From Clostridiales bacterium (lineage in GTDB: Bacteria > Bacillota > Clostridia > Saccharofermentanales > Saccharofermentanaceae): a stretch of 64,000 bases of DNA. The position numbers and the translations under genes were made by a program. The DNA is taken from contig JAGCGK010000024.1 of NCBI GenBank assembly GCA_017649645.1, forward strand, positions 1 to 64,000, written 5' to 3'. Positions 9,029 to 17,358 of the stretch are shown piece by piece (the stretch's first letter is position 1; every line of letters starts with the position of its first letter). The notes under the pieces are model-generated. The model was not told the origin of the DNA and ran no database searches. It saw only the letters and a list, made by a program, of their open reading frames with translations.

Positions 9029-9057
9029 ATTTTACTTGACCTTGTAATATTCTTCAA
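9029..9057 (-). promoter_or_regulatory. Probable promoter of efp
   Basis: On the minus strand TTGAAG (9052-9057) and TAAAAT (9029-9034) are separated by exactly 17 bases, a good sigma-A arrangement. It lies in the 86-base gap between yqeG and efp and would start transcription about 45 bases before the efp start codon. Confidence 0.55.
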
Positions 9058-9064
9058 GTATTTT

Positions 9065-9565
9065 CTAAAAACCGCCTATTTTACGAACTATTTTCTCAAA
9101 AGGACGCTTGATCTTAACATACCAGACTTCCTTTTTCTCATACTGCTCAACGAGGATAGATGTTACTCCCGCAAGATTTCCGGCCATTACATCAGTAAAT
9201 ATCTGATCACCTATCATTACCGACTCTTCCTTGGAAGCCTTCATAAGTTCCAAGGCTCTTAAGACTCCGTCAGTACGTGGTTTGTGAGCACAAGTCACGC
9301 AAGGGATATCCAAAAGCGAAGCTATATTGGAAGATCTTTCCGATTTGGCATTCGATACCAAGACCAAACGGAACCCTCTTTTTTTCAGATCATCAACGAT
9401 GCCTCTGCTGAAATCTGTCGGTTCCCAAGTCCTGTCAGGACCTAGGGTATTGTCATAGTCCAAAAGGATGCACTTCATCCCTTTTTCGATAAGAGAATCA
9501 AAAGGAATGTCCGAAAACACCTTATAGACGGCAGATGGAACCATTGCTTTAAAGATATTTGGCAT
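9065..9565 (-). CDS. YqeG family HAD IIIA-type phosphatase
   Basis: This 166-residue protein has the haloacid-dehalogenase motif I DYDNT with D36 and D38 as nucleophile and acid/base, motif II VLVSNAKSE, and the later GDQIFTDVMAGNLAG block holding the metal-binding aspartates. YqeG proteins are small cytosolic HAD phosphatases; the substrate is not established from sequence, though some relatives act on phosphatidylglycerophosphate. It follows lysC by 13 bases. Confidence 0.85.
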   Translation of the reverse strand: MPNIFKAMVPSAVYKVFSDIPFDSLIEKGMKCILLDYDNTLGPDRTWEPTDFSRGIVDDLKKRGFRLVLVSNAKSERSSNIASLLDIPCVTCAHKPRTDGVLRALELMKASKEESVMIGDQIFTDVMAGNLAGVTSILVEQYEKKEVWYVKIKRPFEKIVRKIGGF

Positions 9566-9578
9566 TAACTAACTCCGA

Positions 9579-10931
9579 TCAGACTTTGAAAAGTTCCTTA
9601 TAAAGAGCTCTTACAGCGTATGAACAGTAAGCTTCGGAAACACCGAACATCATGGAGATCTCGGAAGCACCCTGGTTAACGATACGAAGGTTGATACCTG
9701 CAGAAGAAAGAGATGCAGCGGCACGAGCCATGATACCGACGGAATTAGCCATTGCTTCACCAACGATCATAACGATAGCAAGATCTCTTTCAACTGAAAC
9801 GCTCTGAGCATTAAGTTCCTTCTTGATCCTGTCAACGATGACCTTCTCTTTTTCCTCAGTAAAGTTCTTCTTACGAACAATGATCGTTACAGAATCGATT
9901 CCTGAAGGCATATGCTCAACGGAGATACCCTCTTCAGCAAGGATCCTAAGGAGATTAAGAAGGAAACCTACTTCCTTGTTCATGAGATACTTATTAACTG
10001 TAATCGTTGCAAAGCCCTTCTCACCAGCGATACCTGTAACAAGTGAATCGTAATGAGTACGCTTAGAAACGATCTTGGTACCCTTAGCAGAAGGATTATT
10101 TGTGTTCTTGATATGAACCGGAATACCTCTTACGAATACCGGATACAAAGCTTCTTCGTGAAGAACTGAGAAACCAGCATAAGCGAGCTCTCGCATTTCA
10201 TCGTAAGTGATCTCTGTAATAGCAAAAGGATTCTTAACGAGTTCAGGGTTAACTGCATAAACATTATCAACGTCTGTCCAGTTCTCATAAACCTCTGCAC
10301 CAACAGCTGCTGCAAGGATGGAACCCGTAATATCAGAACCGCCTCTGGAGAACGTAATGATCTCACCTTCCTTGGAATATCCGTAGAAACCAGGGAAAAC
10401 ACAGATCTCAGGACAATCCTTAAGAGAGCTTAGGTTATCATAGGATTCATCAAGGATAACAGCTTTTCCAAGATCATTATGCTTAAGGAAAAGTCCGCAC
10501 TCCTTAGGGTTGCAATACTTAGCAGGGTGACCTACAGAATTAAGGTACTTAGCTACGAGACGTGCATTACAGTCCTCACCCATAGCTTTAACGGAATCAA
10601 GATACTTAATATCATCAGTATAATCAGCTCCTGCTACACTTCTGAGTGTATCTTCGATCTCAGGAATGATATCGACTACCTCAAGGGACTTCGCGATATC
10701 CTTATATCTCTCGATTACGGCCTTGATCTCAGTCTCAAAAGAATTTCCGGCAAGTCTTGCCTTGGCAACAGCGATCAAAAGATCCGTTACCTTAGTATCT
10801 TCACGATTTCTCTTACCAGGAGCAGAAACTACGATAATCTTTCTTTCCGGATCAGCGAAAACGATGTCACAGACCTTCTTGATCTGAAAAGCATCCGCAA
10901 GTGATGAACCGCCAAATTTTGCAACCTTCAT
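9579..10931 (-). CDS. lysC: Aspartate kinase
   Basis: This enzyme phosphorylates aspartate, the entry to lysine, threonine and methionine synthesis. The 450-residue chain starts with the MKVAKFGGSSLAD nucleotide-binding block, contains FSRGGSDITGSILAAAV, and ends with a pair of ACT regulatory domains (about 305-450, with ANSVGIMARAAASLSSAGINL). Its length and single-ORF form match the monofunctional class without a homoserine dehydrogenase domain. The ATG has a GAGGTG site. No lysine riboswitch is present in the 15-base gap upstream, so any control is from the promoter of the upstream genes or allosteric. Confidence 0.92.
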   Translation of the reverse strand: MKVAKFGGSSLADAFQIKKVCDIVFADPERKIIVVSAPGKRNREDTKVTDLLIAVAKARLAGNSFETEIKAVIERYKDIAKSLEVVDIIPEIEDTLRSVAGADYTDDIKYLDSVKAMGEDCNARLVAKYLNSVGHPAKYCNPKECGLFLKHNDLGKAVILDESYDNLSSLKDCPEICVFPGFYGYSKEGEIITFSRGGSDITGSILAAAVGAEVYENWTDVDNVYAVNPELVKNPFAITEITYDEMRELAYAGFSVLHEEALYPVFVRGIPVHIKNTNNPSAKGTKIVSKRTHYDSLVTGIAGEKGFATITVNKYLMNKEVGFLLNLLRILAEEGISVEHMPSGIDSVTIIVRKKNFTEEKEKVIVDRIKKELNAQSVSVERDLAIVMIVGEAMANSVGIMARAAASLSSAGINLRIVNQGASEISMMFGVSEAYCSYAVRALYKELFKV

Positions 10932-10946
10932 AAAATCACCTCAATA

Positions 10947-12755
10947 TTAGTTTTGCGTTGTGTCGTCGCCCTGTGCTGCAGGCTCTGTATCTGCAGGTGT
11001 CGGATCTGCAGGTGCCGGTGTTGTATCAGCCGGCGTCGGGGTAGTATCAGAAGACGATGGTGTCGTGTCTGATGAAGAAGGAGTTGTATCAGAAGTATCG
11101 GCTGTTACATTAGACTCTGCAGAAGACTCCGTCGTAGTACTTGATGTAGATTCAGAAGTAGCCTCTGTAGTTGTTGTTGCCTCTGTAGTCGTAGTAGCTT
11201 CAGTAGTAGCTGACGTACCGGATGTAGCCTGAGTTGTAGCTTCAGTTGTCTGCTGAGGCTCTGTCTCATCAGGTGTTGTCTCTGCTTCTGTAGTTTCCTC
11301 TGTCGGAGTAGGTGTAGGATCAGACTCGATCTCCGGTCTCTCCTCAACTATCGTAGGATCCTCATCAGAAAGCTGAACGTTAAGCACATAACCTTCGACA
11401 CCGTCAGATGTCTTAACCTTACTGAATGATTCGCCGGATTCAGACTTGGAAACAACGTCACCCTTATTCAGAACTCCGATTATTGCAGATTCAACGTTCT
11501 CTTCTGCATAGACAGGTGTATTGTCATTAATGGCATACATGATCACAGTCTCAACTTCATGAGTCTCCTGTGTCTTCTTATCGAAAACATTAACCAGATG
11601 AGCTGCATTAAAGATAATAAACATAACAAGGTAACCGATACCGATAAACAAGAGAAGTATCAGGATAGGTATAATAACGTTTAATACCTTATTCTCTTTT
11701 TTCTCTTTCTTATCTTTCTTGCCGCTTCTTACCTCATCGGCATTTATCTTACCGCTGTTAAACATTGTAGTGTCTCCACCTTCATCATCAGCTCTGTTTA
11801 CCAGATCTTCTCTGAAGGCCTTTGTATTTTCTCTTTCATTTTCTTTTGTAAAATCAATATAAGTAGCTTCTTCCTTAGCTGCTTTCTTGGGCTGCGGAGC
11901 AACCTCATGACTAGGATCACCGCCAATTACGGCATCACCCGGAAGAAGGAATACAGACTCGATCTTAATGACTATGGCAGTCATTCCTGATTTAACTTCA
12001 TTATTAAATGAAGCACTTATGAGTTCCTTACACTTAACTTCTGTAGAAGAATTCGGATTAACAAGAACCCTGTTACGAATGGAAGCAGGAAGCTTCTTGC
12101 TGATACCGATTCCCATGAGACAAAGCTCATCGTTATCCTTAAGCTTTAAGTGAACCTTGGTATCTGCCTGGATCTCGCCATCCTGCGGCATTTTACCGAG
12201 ATACTGTGTAAGAGTTGCATTTTCAGGATGGGTAGCTTCCTGCTCGGCAGAGATAACACCCATCTTTACGTATCTGTGGGCTACAGTCTGTTCCTCGGTA
12301 AGAGAAAAGATCTTGCCGTCACGAACCAAAACGGCTCTTGTATTACCTATATTAATAACTCTGAGGATATCACCTTCGATAACGACCAAAGTCATTGATG
12401 TACGAAGCGGTGTGCCTCCCTTGTTTACGATGAACTCGCAAACCTTGATATTCAATGAGTTTATAACTCTTTTCGAAAAAGAGTCAAAATCAAGTACTGA
12501 GTTCTTTGATACCTCAGCAACAATGGCGGATAATTCTTTATTCAGTTCCAGATTAAGAAAAGCACCCAGATTATCAGGTCCCTGAGTAGAGAACAGAGCA
12601 CAGATCTGAATCGGAGAAGTCGAATTCGCTGTTCTTACGAATTCGGAAGTAAAATCCTGTTGATGTCTGTAAAGACTATGGAAGAACACATTCTCCTGAG
12701 GCTGATTAGGGATCAGGTTGGTCTCACAGATACATGTTGAAACAGTCTTGCTCAT
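10947..12755 (-). CDS. Transmembrane PP2C-like pseudophosphatase with SH3-like domain and Thr/Pro-rich tail
   Basis: A 602-residue protein. Residues about 20-265 follow the PP2C/PrpC fold order, but the metal-binding positions are changed: the ADGMGG region reads STQGPDN, GDSR reads GNTR (137-140), SDGLT reads GIGISKK, and the EDN motif reads KSG. A charged Lys-rich segment precedes one membrane helix (357-385). Outside, an SH3-like stretch (about 400-465) leads to a Thr/Glu/Pro-rich tail. The layout resembles a transmembrane sensor with a cytoplasmic PP2C-like domain. The start at 12755 is chosen because GGGGGGAA lies just upstream; an ATG 24 bases earlier has no ribosome site. It follows an LCP gene by one base. 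Confidence 0.75.
   Translation of the reverse strand: MSKTVSTCICETNLIPNQPQENVFFHSLYRHQQDFTSEFVRTANSTSPIQICALFSTQGPDNLGAFLNLELNKELSAIVAEVSKNSVLDFDSFSKRVINSLNIKVCEFIVNKGGTPLRTSMTLVVIEGDILRVINIGNTRAVLVRDGKIFSLTEEQTVAHRYVKMGVISAEQEATHPENATLTQYLGKMPQDGEIQADTKVHLKLKDNDELCLMGIGISKKLPASIRNRVLVNPNSSTEVKCKELISASFNNEVKSGMTAIVIKIESVFLLPGDAVIGGDPSHEVAPQPKKAAKEEATYIDFTKENERENTKAFREDLVNRADDEGGDTTMFNSGKINADEVRSGKKDKKEKKENKVLNVIIPILILLLFIGIGYLVMFIIFNAAHLVNVFDKKTQETHEVETVIMYAINDNTPVYAEENVESAIIGVLNKGDVVSKSESGESFSKVKTSDGVEGYVLNVQLSDEDPTIVEERPEIESDPTPTPTEETTEAETTPDETEPQQTTEATTQATSGTSATTEATTTTEATTTTEATSESTSSTTTESSAESNVTADTSDTTPSSSDTTPSSSDTTPTPADTTPAPADPTPADTEPAAQGDDTTQN
10980..11099 (-). repeat. Tandem coding repeats, Thr-Thr-Pro-Ser/Ala type
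   Basis: The last 40 codons of the PP2C-like gene consist of imperfect 7-residue units beginning DTTP (DTTPSSS twice, then DTTPTPA, DTTPAPA and shorter forms). The underlying DNA repeats with a 21-base period. Such arrays can change length by slippage. The tail is probably a wall-spanning, disordered segment. Confidence 0.7.
11145..11249 (-). repeat. Tandem coding repeats, Thr-Glu-Ala-Thr type
   Basis: A second low-complexity block in the same tail, made of TTEATT units repeated several times with variants (TTEATTQ, TTEATTT twice, TEATSES). It is separated from the Pro-containing array by a Ser/Thr stretch. The extracellular position is inferred from the upstream membrane helix. Confidence 0.6.
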
Positions 12756-12756
12756 T

Positions 12757-13848
12757 TTATTCCCCCCATATAAATTCATGAAGTTTTGGTACTTGCTGAT
12801 CCATATCGACGATCATCATCCACGGATTGCTCTGTACTGTATAAAGATTATCTTCCGGAAGCCTGTATTCACTTATATTATCAGCACCGCCGATACCATT
12901 CAATCCCACACGGGCAATATCCATTGTCTGCATATTGGTCTCAAACATACCGGTAGAATCTTCTACAAGTGCCATCTGACTAAGATAGTTCATACCACTG
13001 ACTTTGGAAATAAGTGCCATAGCTACGGTTCTTTGTCTGGATGTTCTGACAAAGTCGGAATCCAGATATCTGATTCTTGACCAGCCGATAGCCTGAACAC
13101 CGCTTAAAGTCTGAACACCACCTGATGTCAGGAGCGGAGCAGGATTATCAACAAGCTCATTCATCTCAGTAATAGCATAGTTGGCATATTTAACTTCTTC
13201 AGGAGAAACGTCGATCTCAACACCTCCGCAAAGGTCGATTACGTCAGCTGCCGAACCGAAATCGAGCATGACAAATCTCTGGATATCGAGATCAAAGTTG
13301 ATATTAATGGTATTGATCATAAGACCAACACCGCCGTAAGCATAAGCATGTGTAAGCTTATCGAGCGAAGAAGACTGAGTCTCCTTTGTATCTCCTATAT
13401 ATACACCTGTATCTCTCATCAAAGATACAAGTTTTACGGTATTCTCCTTCTTATTGATCGAAACGATCATCATTGCATCAGAACGACACTGATAGTCGTT
13501 ACTTCCACGCGAATCGACACCGAAAACAAGGATATTCTCAACGTTCTTATCTTTTTGCTTTACTTCAATAATTGGATGTGCGGGATCCACATACACCCTC
13601 GTGTGTCCTCCGTCAGCCCAAGATGAATCAACATCTCCCCCATTAAGGCTGGAATCGGAAGTGAGATCTAATGTCTCATACTCCTTCTCCGATACAATCG
13701 GAGTAACTACATAGGTGAAACCACCTAATACCTTATAAATATAAATTGTACAGCCTATCGCAAGGCCGAGAATCGCACAAAAAAAACGTAAAAGAATTTG
13801 TTTCCAAGATGTCTTGCGCGGCTTTGCGGTGTTTTGTTTTTTTGACAT
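12757..13848 (-). CDS. LytR-CpsA-Psr (LCP) family cell-wall ligase
   Basis: LCP proteins transfer teichoic acid or other glycopolymers from lipid carriers to peptidoglycan outside the membrane. The protein (363 residues from the ATG at 13848) has one N-terminal membrane helix (about 18-40) and an LCP domain with ILVFGVDSRG, RSDAMMIVSINKKENTVKLVSLMRDT and the later RIRYLDSDFVRTSRQRTV, which holds the conserved arginines. An alternative GTG start at 13860 overlaps the GAGG ribosome site and is less likely. The gene ends in codons for W-G-E whose G-run serves as ribosome site for the PP2C-like gene. Confidence 0.9.
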   Translation of the reverse strand: MSKKQNTAKPRKTSWKQILLRFFCAILGLAIGCTIYIYKVLGGFTYVVTPIVSEKEYETLDLTSDSSLNGGDVDSSWADGGHTRVYVDPAHPIIEVKQKDKNVENILVFGVDSRGSNDYQCRSDAMMIVSINKKENTVKLVSLMRDTGVYIGDTKETQSSSLDKLTHAYAYGGVGLMINTININFDLDIQRFVMLDFGSAADVIDLCGGVEIDVSPEEVKYANYAITEMNELVDNPAPLLTSGGVQTLSGVQAIGWSRIRYLDSDFVRTSRQRTVAMALISKVSGMNYLSQMALVEDSTGMFETNMQTMDIARVGLNGIGGADNISEYRLPEDNLYTVQSNPWMMIVDMDQQVPKLHEFIWGE

Positions 13849-13891
13849 TATTCCGTTCACCTCGCCAAGATTTTTCTAAAAACACAGATAT

Positions 13892-13918
13892 ATTATATCA
13901 ATTGTGGCAAAAAGACAA
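13892..13918 (-). promoter_or_regulatory. Possible promoter of the LCP operon
   Basis: On the minus strand TTGTCT (13913-13918) and a perfect TATAAT (13892-13897) stand 15 bases apart, a little short. It is the best candidate in the 134 bases between the divergent LCP and DUF3048 genes. Confidence 0.45.
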
Positions 13919-13919
13919 A

Positions 13920-13951
13920 TTGACTATTATCTACAAATATAATGGTATAAT
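13920..13951 (+). promoter_or_regulatory. Possible promoter of the DUF3048 lipoprotein gene
   Basis: Two perfect TATAAT hexamers lie at 13938-13943 and 13946-13951. TTGACT at 13920-13925 is 12 and 20 bases from them, neither ideal, so which pair is used is unclear. The region is divergent with the LCP promoter and AT-rich. Confidence 0.4.
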
Positions 13952-13982
13952 TGAAAGTAATTCTTAGACAAAGGAGAAAACT

Positions 13983-15191
13983 ATGCAAATTAGAAAAATC
14001 ATTTCGGTTTTGCTTTGTGCTTCAATGCTTTTCGGTGTTGTAGCATGTAACTCAAAAACCGAAGAAACAACGGAGCCTACATCCGAGGTTTCAGAGTCTA
14101 CGGAAGCTTCATCTGAAGATACTACCACAACTGCAGCTCAACCTACTGTAACGGAAACAACTGCCGTAATTGACGGTCTTTACGATCCAAGCAATCCTAA
14201 TGCAGTTAACCCGGTAACAGGTGTTCAAGATATGAACCCTCTTTGCGTCGGCAACAGAATCATCGGAGTATCCGTAAATAATTATTACGAATCATTCCCT
14301 CAGAGAGGTATCTCCACAGCTGATGCTATCTTCGAATTCGAAACAGAAGCAGGTAAAACACGTTTTATTGCTTTGTTCGCGGATTTGGATCAGTGCCCTG
14401 AGATCGGCTCAATGAGAAGCGGAAGATATGTTTCAACAGATATTTGTATGAGTATCAATGCCGTATTCCTTTACTGGGGTGCTAACGAGCTCGTAAAAGG
14501 TTACATGAAGAGCGTCGGACTTGATTATGTAGACGGTAACATGTGTTCAGCAAGCTTCTACTCAGCTGATGAGAACGGTGATGTTGAGCTTCCTAAGAAC
14601 TGCTTCTTCTGGAGAGAGCAAGATTGGAAGAATTCCAAGAAGTACGAGAACACAGGTGTTTCAAACGGAACTTACCTTAAGGCATCCATGGAAAAATATG
14701 AGATCGATCCTAAGGGTGAAGCTCCACTTCTTTTCAACTTCGTAAAGGGTGAGAATGCTTCTCTTGCTAATGCACAGGATTGTGCTGAAGTAAACGTTTA
14801 CTTCTCTTCTGCAGTTCCGGATTCCAACTTCAAGTATGATGCTGAGAAGGGTCTTTACATGAAGAGTGCCAAAGGTCAGCCTCAGATCGACGAGACAACC
14901 GGTGAGCAGATCGGCTTCAAGAACGTATTCGTAGTATTCGCTAACATCCACCAGAAGGATACTCAGCCTGATCTCCGTGATGCAACATTCACAGACGGCG
15001 GTACAGGTTATTATCTCTCCAACGGTAAGATCGTTAACTTCACATGGACACAGGAAAATAAGACTTCTCCATTCAAGTACTTCACTGAGGATGGTCAGGA
15101 GCTCCAGGTTAACATTGGTAAGTCATTTATCTGCGTCGTTGATAACGACGTTAAGGATCAGACAACAGTTTACAATACAGTTGAAGAGTGA
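13983..15191 (+). CDS. DUF3048 domain lipoprotein (YerB-like)
   Basis: A 402-residue exported protein with a lipoprotein signal peptide ending in VVAC, where C22 is the predicted lipidated cysteine. A Thr/Ser/Glu-rich linker (about 25-65) precedes a DUF3048 domain with VSVNNYYESFPQRGISTADAIFEFETEAGKTRF, ALFADLDQCPEIGSMRSGR and a C-terminal block including VYNTV. Relatives include Bacillus YerB; the function is unknown. The AAAGGAG site stands six bases before the ATG. It is transcribed alone, with its own terminator at 15219. Confidence 0.88.
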   Translation: MQIRKIISVLLCASMLFGVVACNSKTEETTEPTSEVSESTEASSEDTTTTAAQPTVTETTAVIDGLYDPSNPNAVNPVTGVQDMNPLCVGNRIIGVSVNNYYESFPQRGISTADAIFEFETEAGKTRFIALFADLDQCPEIGSMRSGRYVSTDICMSINAVFLYWGANELVKGYMKSVGLDYVDGNMCSASFYSADENGDVELPKNCFFWREQDWKNSKKYENTGVSNGTYLKASMEKYEIDPKGEAPLLFNFVKGENASLANAQDCAEVNVYFSSAVPDSNFKYDAEKGLYMKSAKGQPQIDETTGEQIGFKNVFVVFANIHQKDTQPDLRDATFTDGGTGYYLSNGKIVNFTWTQENKTSPFKYFTEDGQELQVNIGKSFICVVDNDVKDQTTVYNTVEE

Positions 15192-15218
15192 TCTTAGAAA
15201 TTGAATTTCAGACAAAAG

Positions 15219-15251
15219 AATACCGGAAGATAAGTCTTCCGGTATTTTTTA
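15219..15251 (+). terminator. Intrinsic terminator after the DUF3048 gene
   Basis: A 12-base perfect stem (AATACCGGAAGA with TCTTCCGGTATT) has a TAAG loop and is followed by a T-run. The opposite strand also has a T-rich stretch after the stem, so it may stop vanZ transcription too. Confidence 0.9.
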
Positions 15252-15270
15252 TATCCAATTATTTTATCTT

Positions 15271-15810
15271 TCAATAATTATCATATTCATCTTCGTTTTT
15301 ATGAAGGATCATAAGTTTAAGTAAAAAACAGATCCTTACCACTAACAATGAAAGAACAATACTTCCTGAATCAATAAGTATATCTATGATACTTGCAAAT
15401 CTGCCTTCAACAAACAACTGAATATATTCGTCGACGATGGAAATAAAAGTCGCAAGCCAAAAGGCATATATTATGCAAAGCTCATTAACATGTTTGATGG
15501 ATTTCCTCTGGTCGAATTTGTAAGCATGTTTGGGAGATATGCCATTAGTAAAAGACAGGCCGAGATAAATAGCGAAGGAAAGAAAACCGTATTCAAAGAA
15601 ATGAGCGAATTTTCTGACGATCAGCTGATTTAATTCAAGACCAATGACTTCTTTAAAGAAAACAATAACATTATGACTTCTTATATAAGAATCAAACTCT
15701 GTCTCTGTAGCTAAAAAGAATATGATGCAAAACCATACAGATGCAAGTATCCAAATTAATACAGCAGATATCAAATTGAATATATTGATCTGGCTTTTTG
15801 ACCTCTCCAT
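15271..15810 (-). CDS. VanZ family membrane protein
   Basis: A 179-residue protein with four hydrophobic helices. It contains the VanZ-type block VRKFAHFFEYGFLSFAIYLGL and the following SIVDEYIQLFVEGRFASIIDILIDSGSIVLSLL, which is the conserved acidic segment of the family. VanZ proteins can confer low-level glycopeptide tolerance by affecting lipid or wall metabolism, but most homologues are uncharacterised. The start has a GGGAG site five bases upstream. Confidence 0.85.
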   Translation of the reverse strand: MERSKSQINIFNLISAVLIWILASVWFCIIFFLATETEFDSYIRSHNVIVFFKEVIGLELNQLIVRKFAHFFEYGFLSFAIYLGLSFTNGISPKHAYKFDQRKSIKHVNELCIIYAFWLATFISIVDEYIQLFVEGRFASIIDILIDSGSIVLSLLVVRICFLLKLMILHKNEDEYDNY

Positions 15811-15863
15811 AACGGCTCCCTGTGCTTATATATGGACTATTATATTCTCAAACAAAATAAAGG

Positions 15864-16337
15864 TCAAAGATATTTATTCTGGTTCTTTAAAGCTCTGTCT
15901 ATATCTCTCTTAGTTTGTTTTTCGGCGATCGAATCACGTTTATCGTAGTTTTTCTTACCTCTGGCAAGACCGATCTCAAACTTTACCTTACTGTCCTTGA
16001 AATAGCATTTTGTCGGAACAAGTGTTAAACCATCCTGCTTTATGGTTGAATAAAGCTTAATGATCTCGTTTTTGTGCATCAGAAGTTTACGAGTTCTCAT
16101 AGGATCAAGATTAAATCTGTTACCGTGATCGTAAGGACTAATGTTTACACCAACAAGGAATATCTCACCGTCTTTTACCGTACAGTAGCTATCCTTAAGG
16201 TTAACCTTACCTGCTCTTAAACTCTTAACTTCAGTTCCTGACAAAACAATACCGGCCTCAAACTTTTCATCGATGAAATAGTCATGAAAGGCTTTTCTGT
16301 TCTCAGCTATTATCTTGATTCCCTTTGTTATAGCCAT
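15864..16337 (-). CDS. smpB: SsrA-binding protein SmpB
   Basis: SmpB delivers tmRNA to stalled ribosomes for trans-translation. The 157-residue form starting MAITKGIKIIAENRKAFHDYFI has the usual family N-terminus and length, followed by GIVLSGTEVKSLRAGKVNL and GLARGKKNYDKRDSIAEK. A start nine codons earlier is open but lies inside tsaD and adds an atypical extension. The chosen ATG follows the tsaD TAA by one base without a clear ribosome site, so translation is probably coupled. The tmRNA gene ssrA was not seen in the window. Confidence 0.94.
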   Translation of the reverse strand: MAITKGIKIIAENRKAFHDYFIDEKFEAGIVLSGTEVKSLRAGKVNLKDSYCTVKDGEIFLVGVNISPYDHGNRFNLDPMRTRKLLMHKNEIIKLYSTIKQDGLTLVPTKCYFKDSKVKFEIGLARGKKNYDKRDSIAEKQTKRDIDRALKNQNKYL

Positions 16338-16338
16338 A

Positions 16339-17358
16339 TTATAAAGACAACGACGGAACTGCATTTAGATCTATTCCGTGTCTTACTCCTCTTATATATT
16401 CATAGTATCCTGCTGCTGCTATCATAGCACCATTATCTGTACAAAGTTTGAGATCAGGATAAAAAACTTCAAACTTTTCCTTTTTAGCCGTCTTATCGAT
16501 AAGGTCCCTCAAAAATGAGTTGGCGCTGACTCCGCCTGCAAGACAGACTTTACGAATACCGGTATCATTAACAGCCGATACCGTATTTCTTACAAGTTCA
16601 GAAGCTATATGATACTGATATGAAGCTGCAAAGTCAGCAAGTACCGGAGCTTCTCCCTTCATCTTAAGATCATTCAGCTGATTAAGAGCTGATGTCTTGA
16701 TGCCGCTGAATGAGAAATCCAGAGAATCCTTCATATGTGTATGCGAAAACTTATACGCATTTATGTCTCCGCCGCGACCGGCCTTATCCATCTTAGGGCC
16801 TCCCGGATAGCCGAGACCTATTACTCTGGCGATCTTATCTATAGCCTCGCCTGCAGCATCATCTCTGGTCGCACCGAGGATCTTCATCTCGGAATAATCG
16901 CTTACCAGAACGATCTCACTGTGACCACCGCTTACAGAAAGACAGATAAAAGGCGGCTCAAGATCAGAATGACAGAGGTAATTGGCGGCTATATGTCCGT
17001 GCATATGATTAACACCGACCAACGGTTTACCGGATGCGTATGCCAGGCCCTTGGCACAAGATAGACCAACTAAAAGAGCGCCTACTAATCCCGGACCGTA
17101 CGTTACTGCAATGGCATCAATATCATCTAAAGTAACGCCCGCCTTATCAAGTGCATCACGAACTGTCGGATAGACGGCATCCACATGCATCCTGGAAGCG
17201 ATCTCAGGAACTACTCCGCCATATCTCTCATGAAAATCTGCCTGAGAAGCAATGATATTACTTAAGATAACCCTGCCGTTTTTTACTACGGCACAGGCTG
17301 TCTCATCACAAGAAGATTCTATTCCAAGTATAAGTACGTCTTTATCCATTATCATCAT
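16339..17358 (-). CDS. tsaD: tRNA threonylcarbamoyladenosine transferase subunit TsaD
   Basis: TsaD, with TsaB and TsaE, adds threonylcarbamoyl to A37 of ANN-decoding tRNAs. The 339-residue protein has the ASKHA-type GIESSCDETACAVV opening, the metal-binding HMHGH motif near residue 118 and the phosphate-binding SVSGGHSE block. The start overlaps the preceding stop as ATGA; in-frame ATG codons at the second and fourth positions are alternatives. It stands apart from tsaB and tsaE, which are not in the window. Confidence 0.95.
   Translation of the reverse strand: MMIMDKDVLILGIESSCDETACAVVKNGRVILSNIIASQADFHERYGGVVPEIASRMHVDAVYPTVRDALDKAGVTLDDIDAIAVTYGPGLVGALLVGLSCAKGLAYASGKPLVGVNHMHGHIAANYLCHSDLEPPFICLSVSGGHSEIVLVSDYSEMKILGATRDDAAGEAIDKIARVIGLGYPGGPKMDKAGRGGDINAYKFSHTHMKDSLDFSFSGIKTSALNQLNDLKMKGEAPVLADFAASYQYHIASELVRNTVSAVNDTGIRKVCLAGGVSANSFLRDLIDKTAKKEKFEVFYPDLKLCTDNGAMIAAAGYYEYIRGVRHGIDLNAVPSLSL

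Noticed and set aside
10932..10946. Lysine riboswitch ahead of lysC
   Set aside because: The gap upstream of the ATG is only 15 bases, so no leader RNA structure can fit there.
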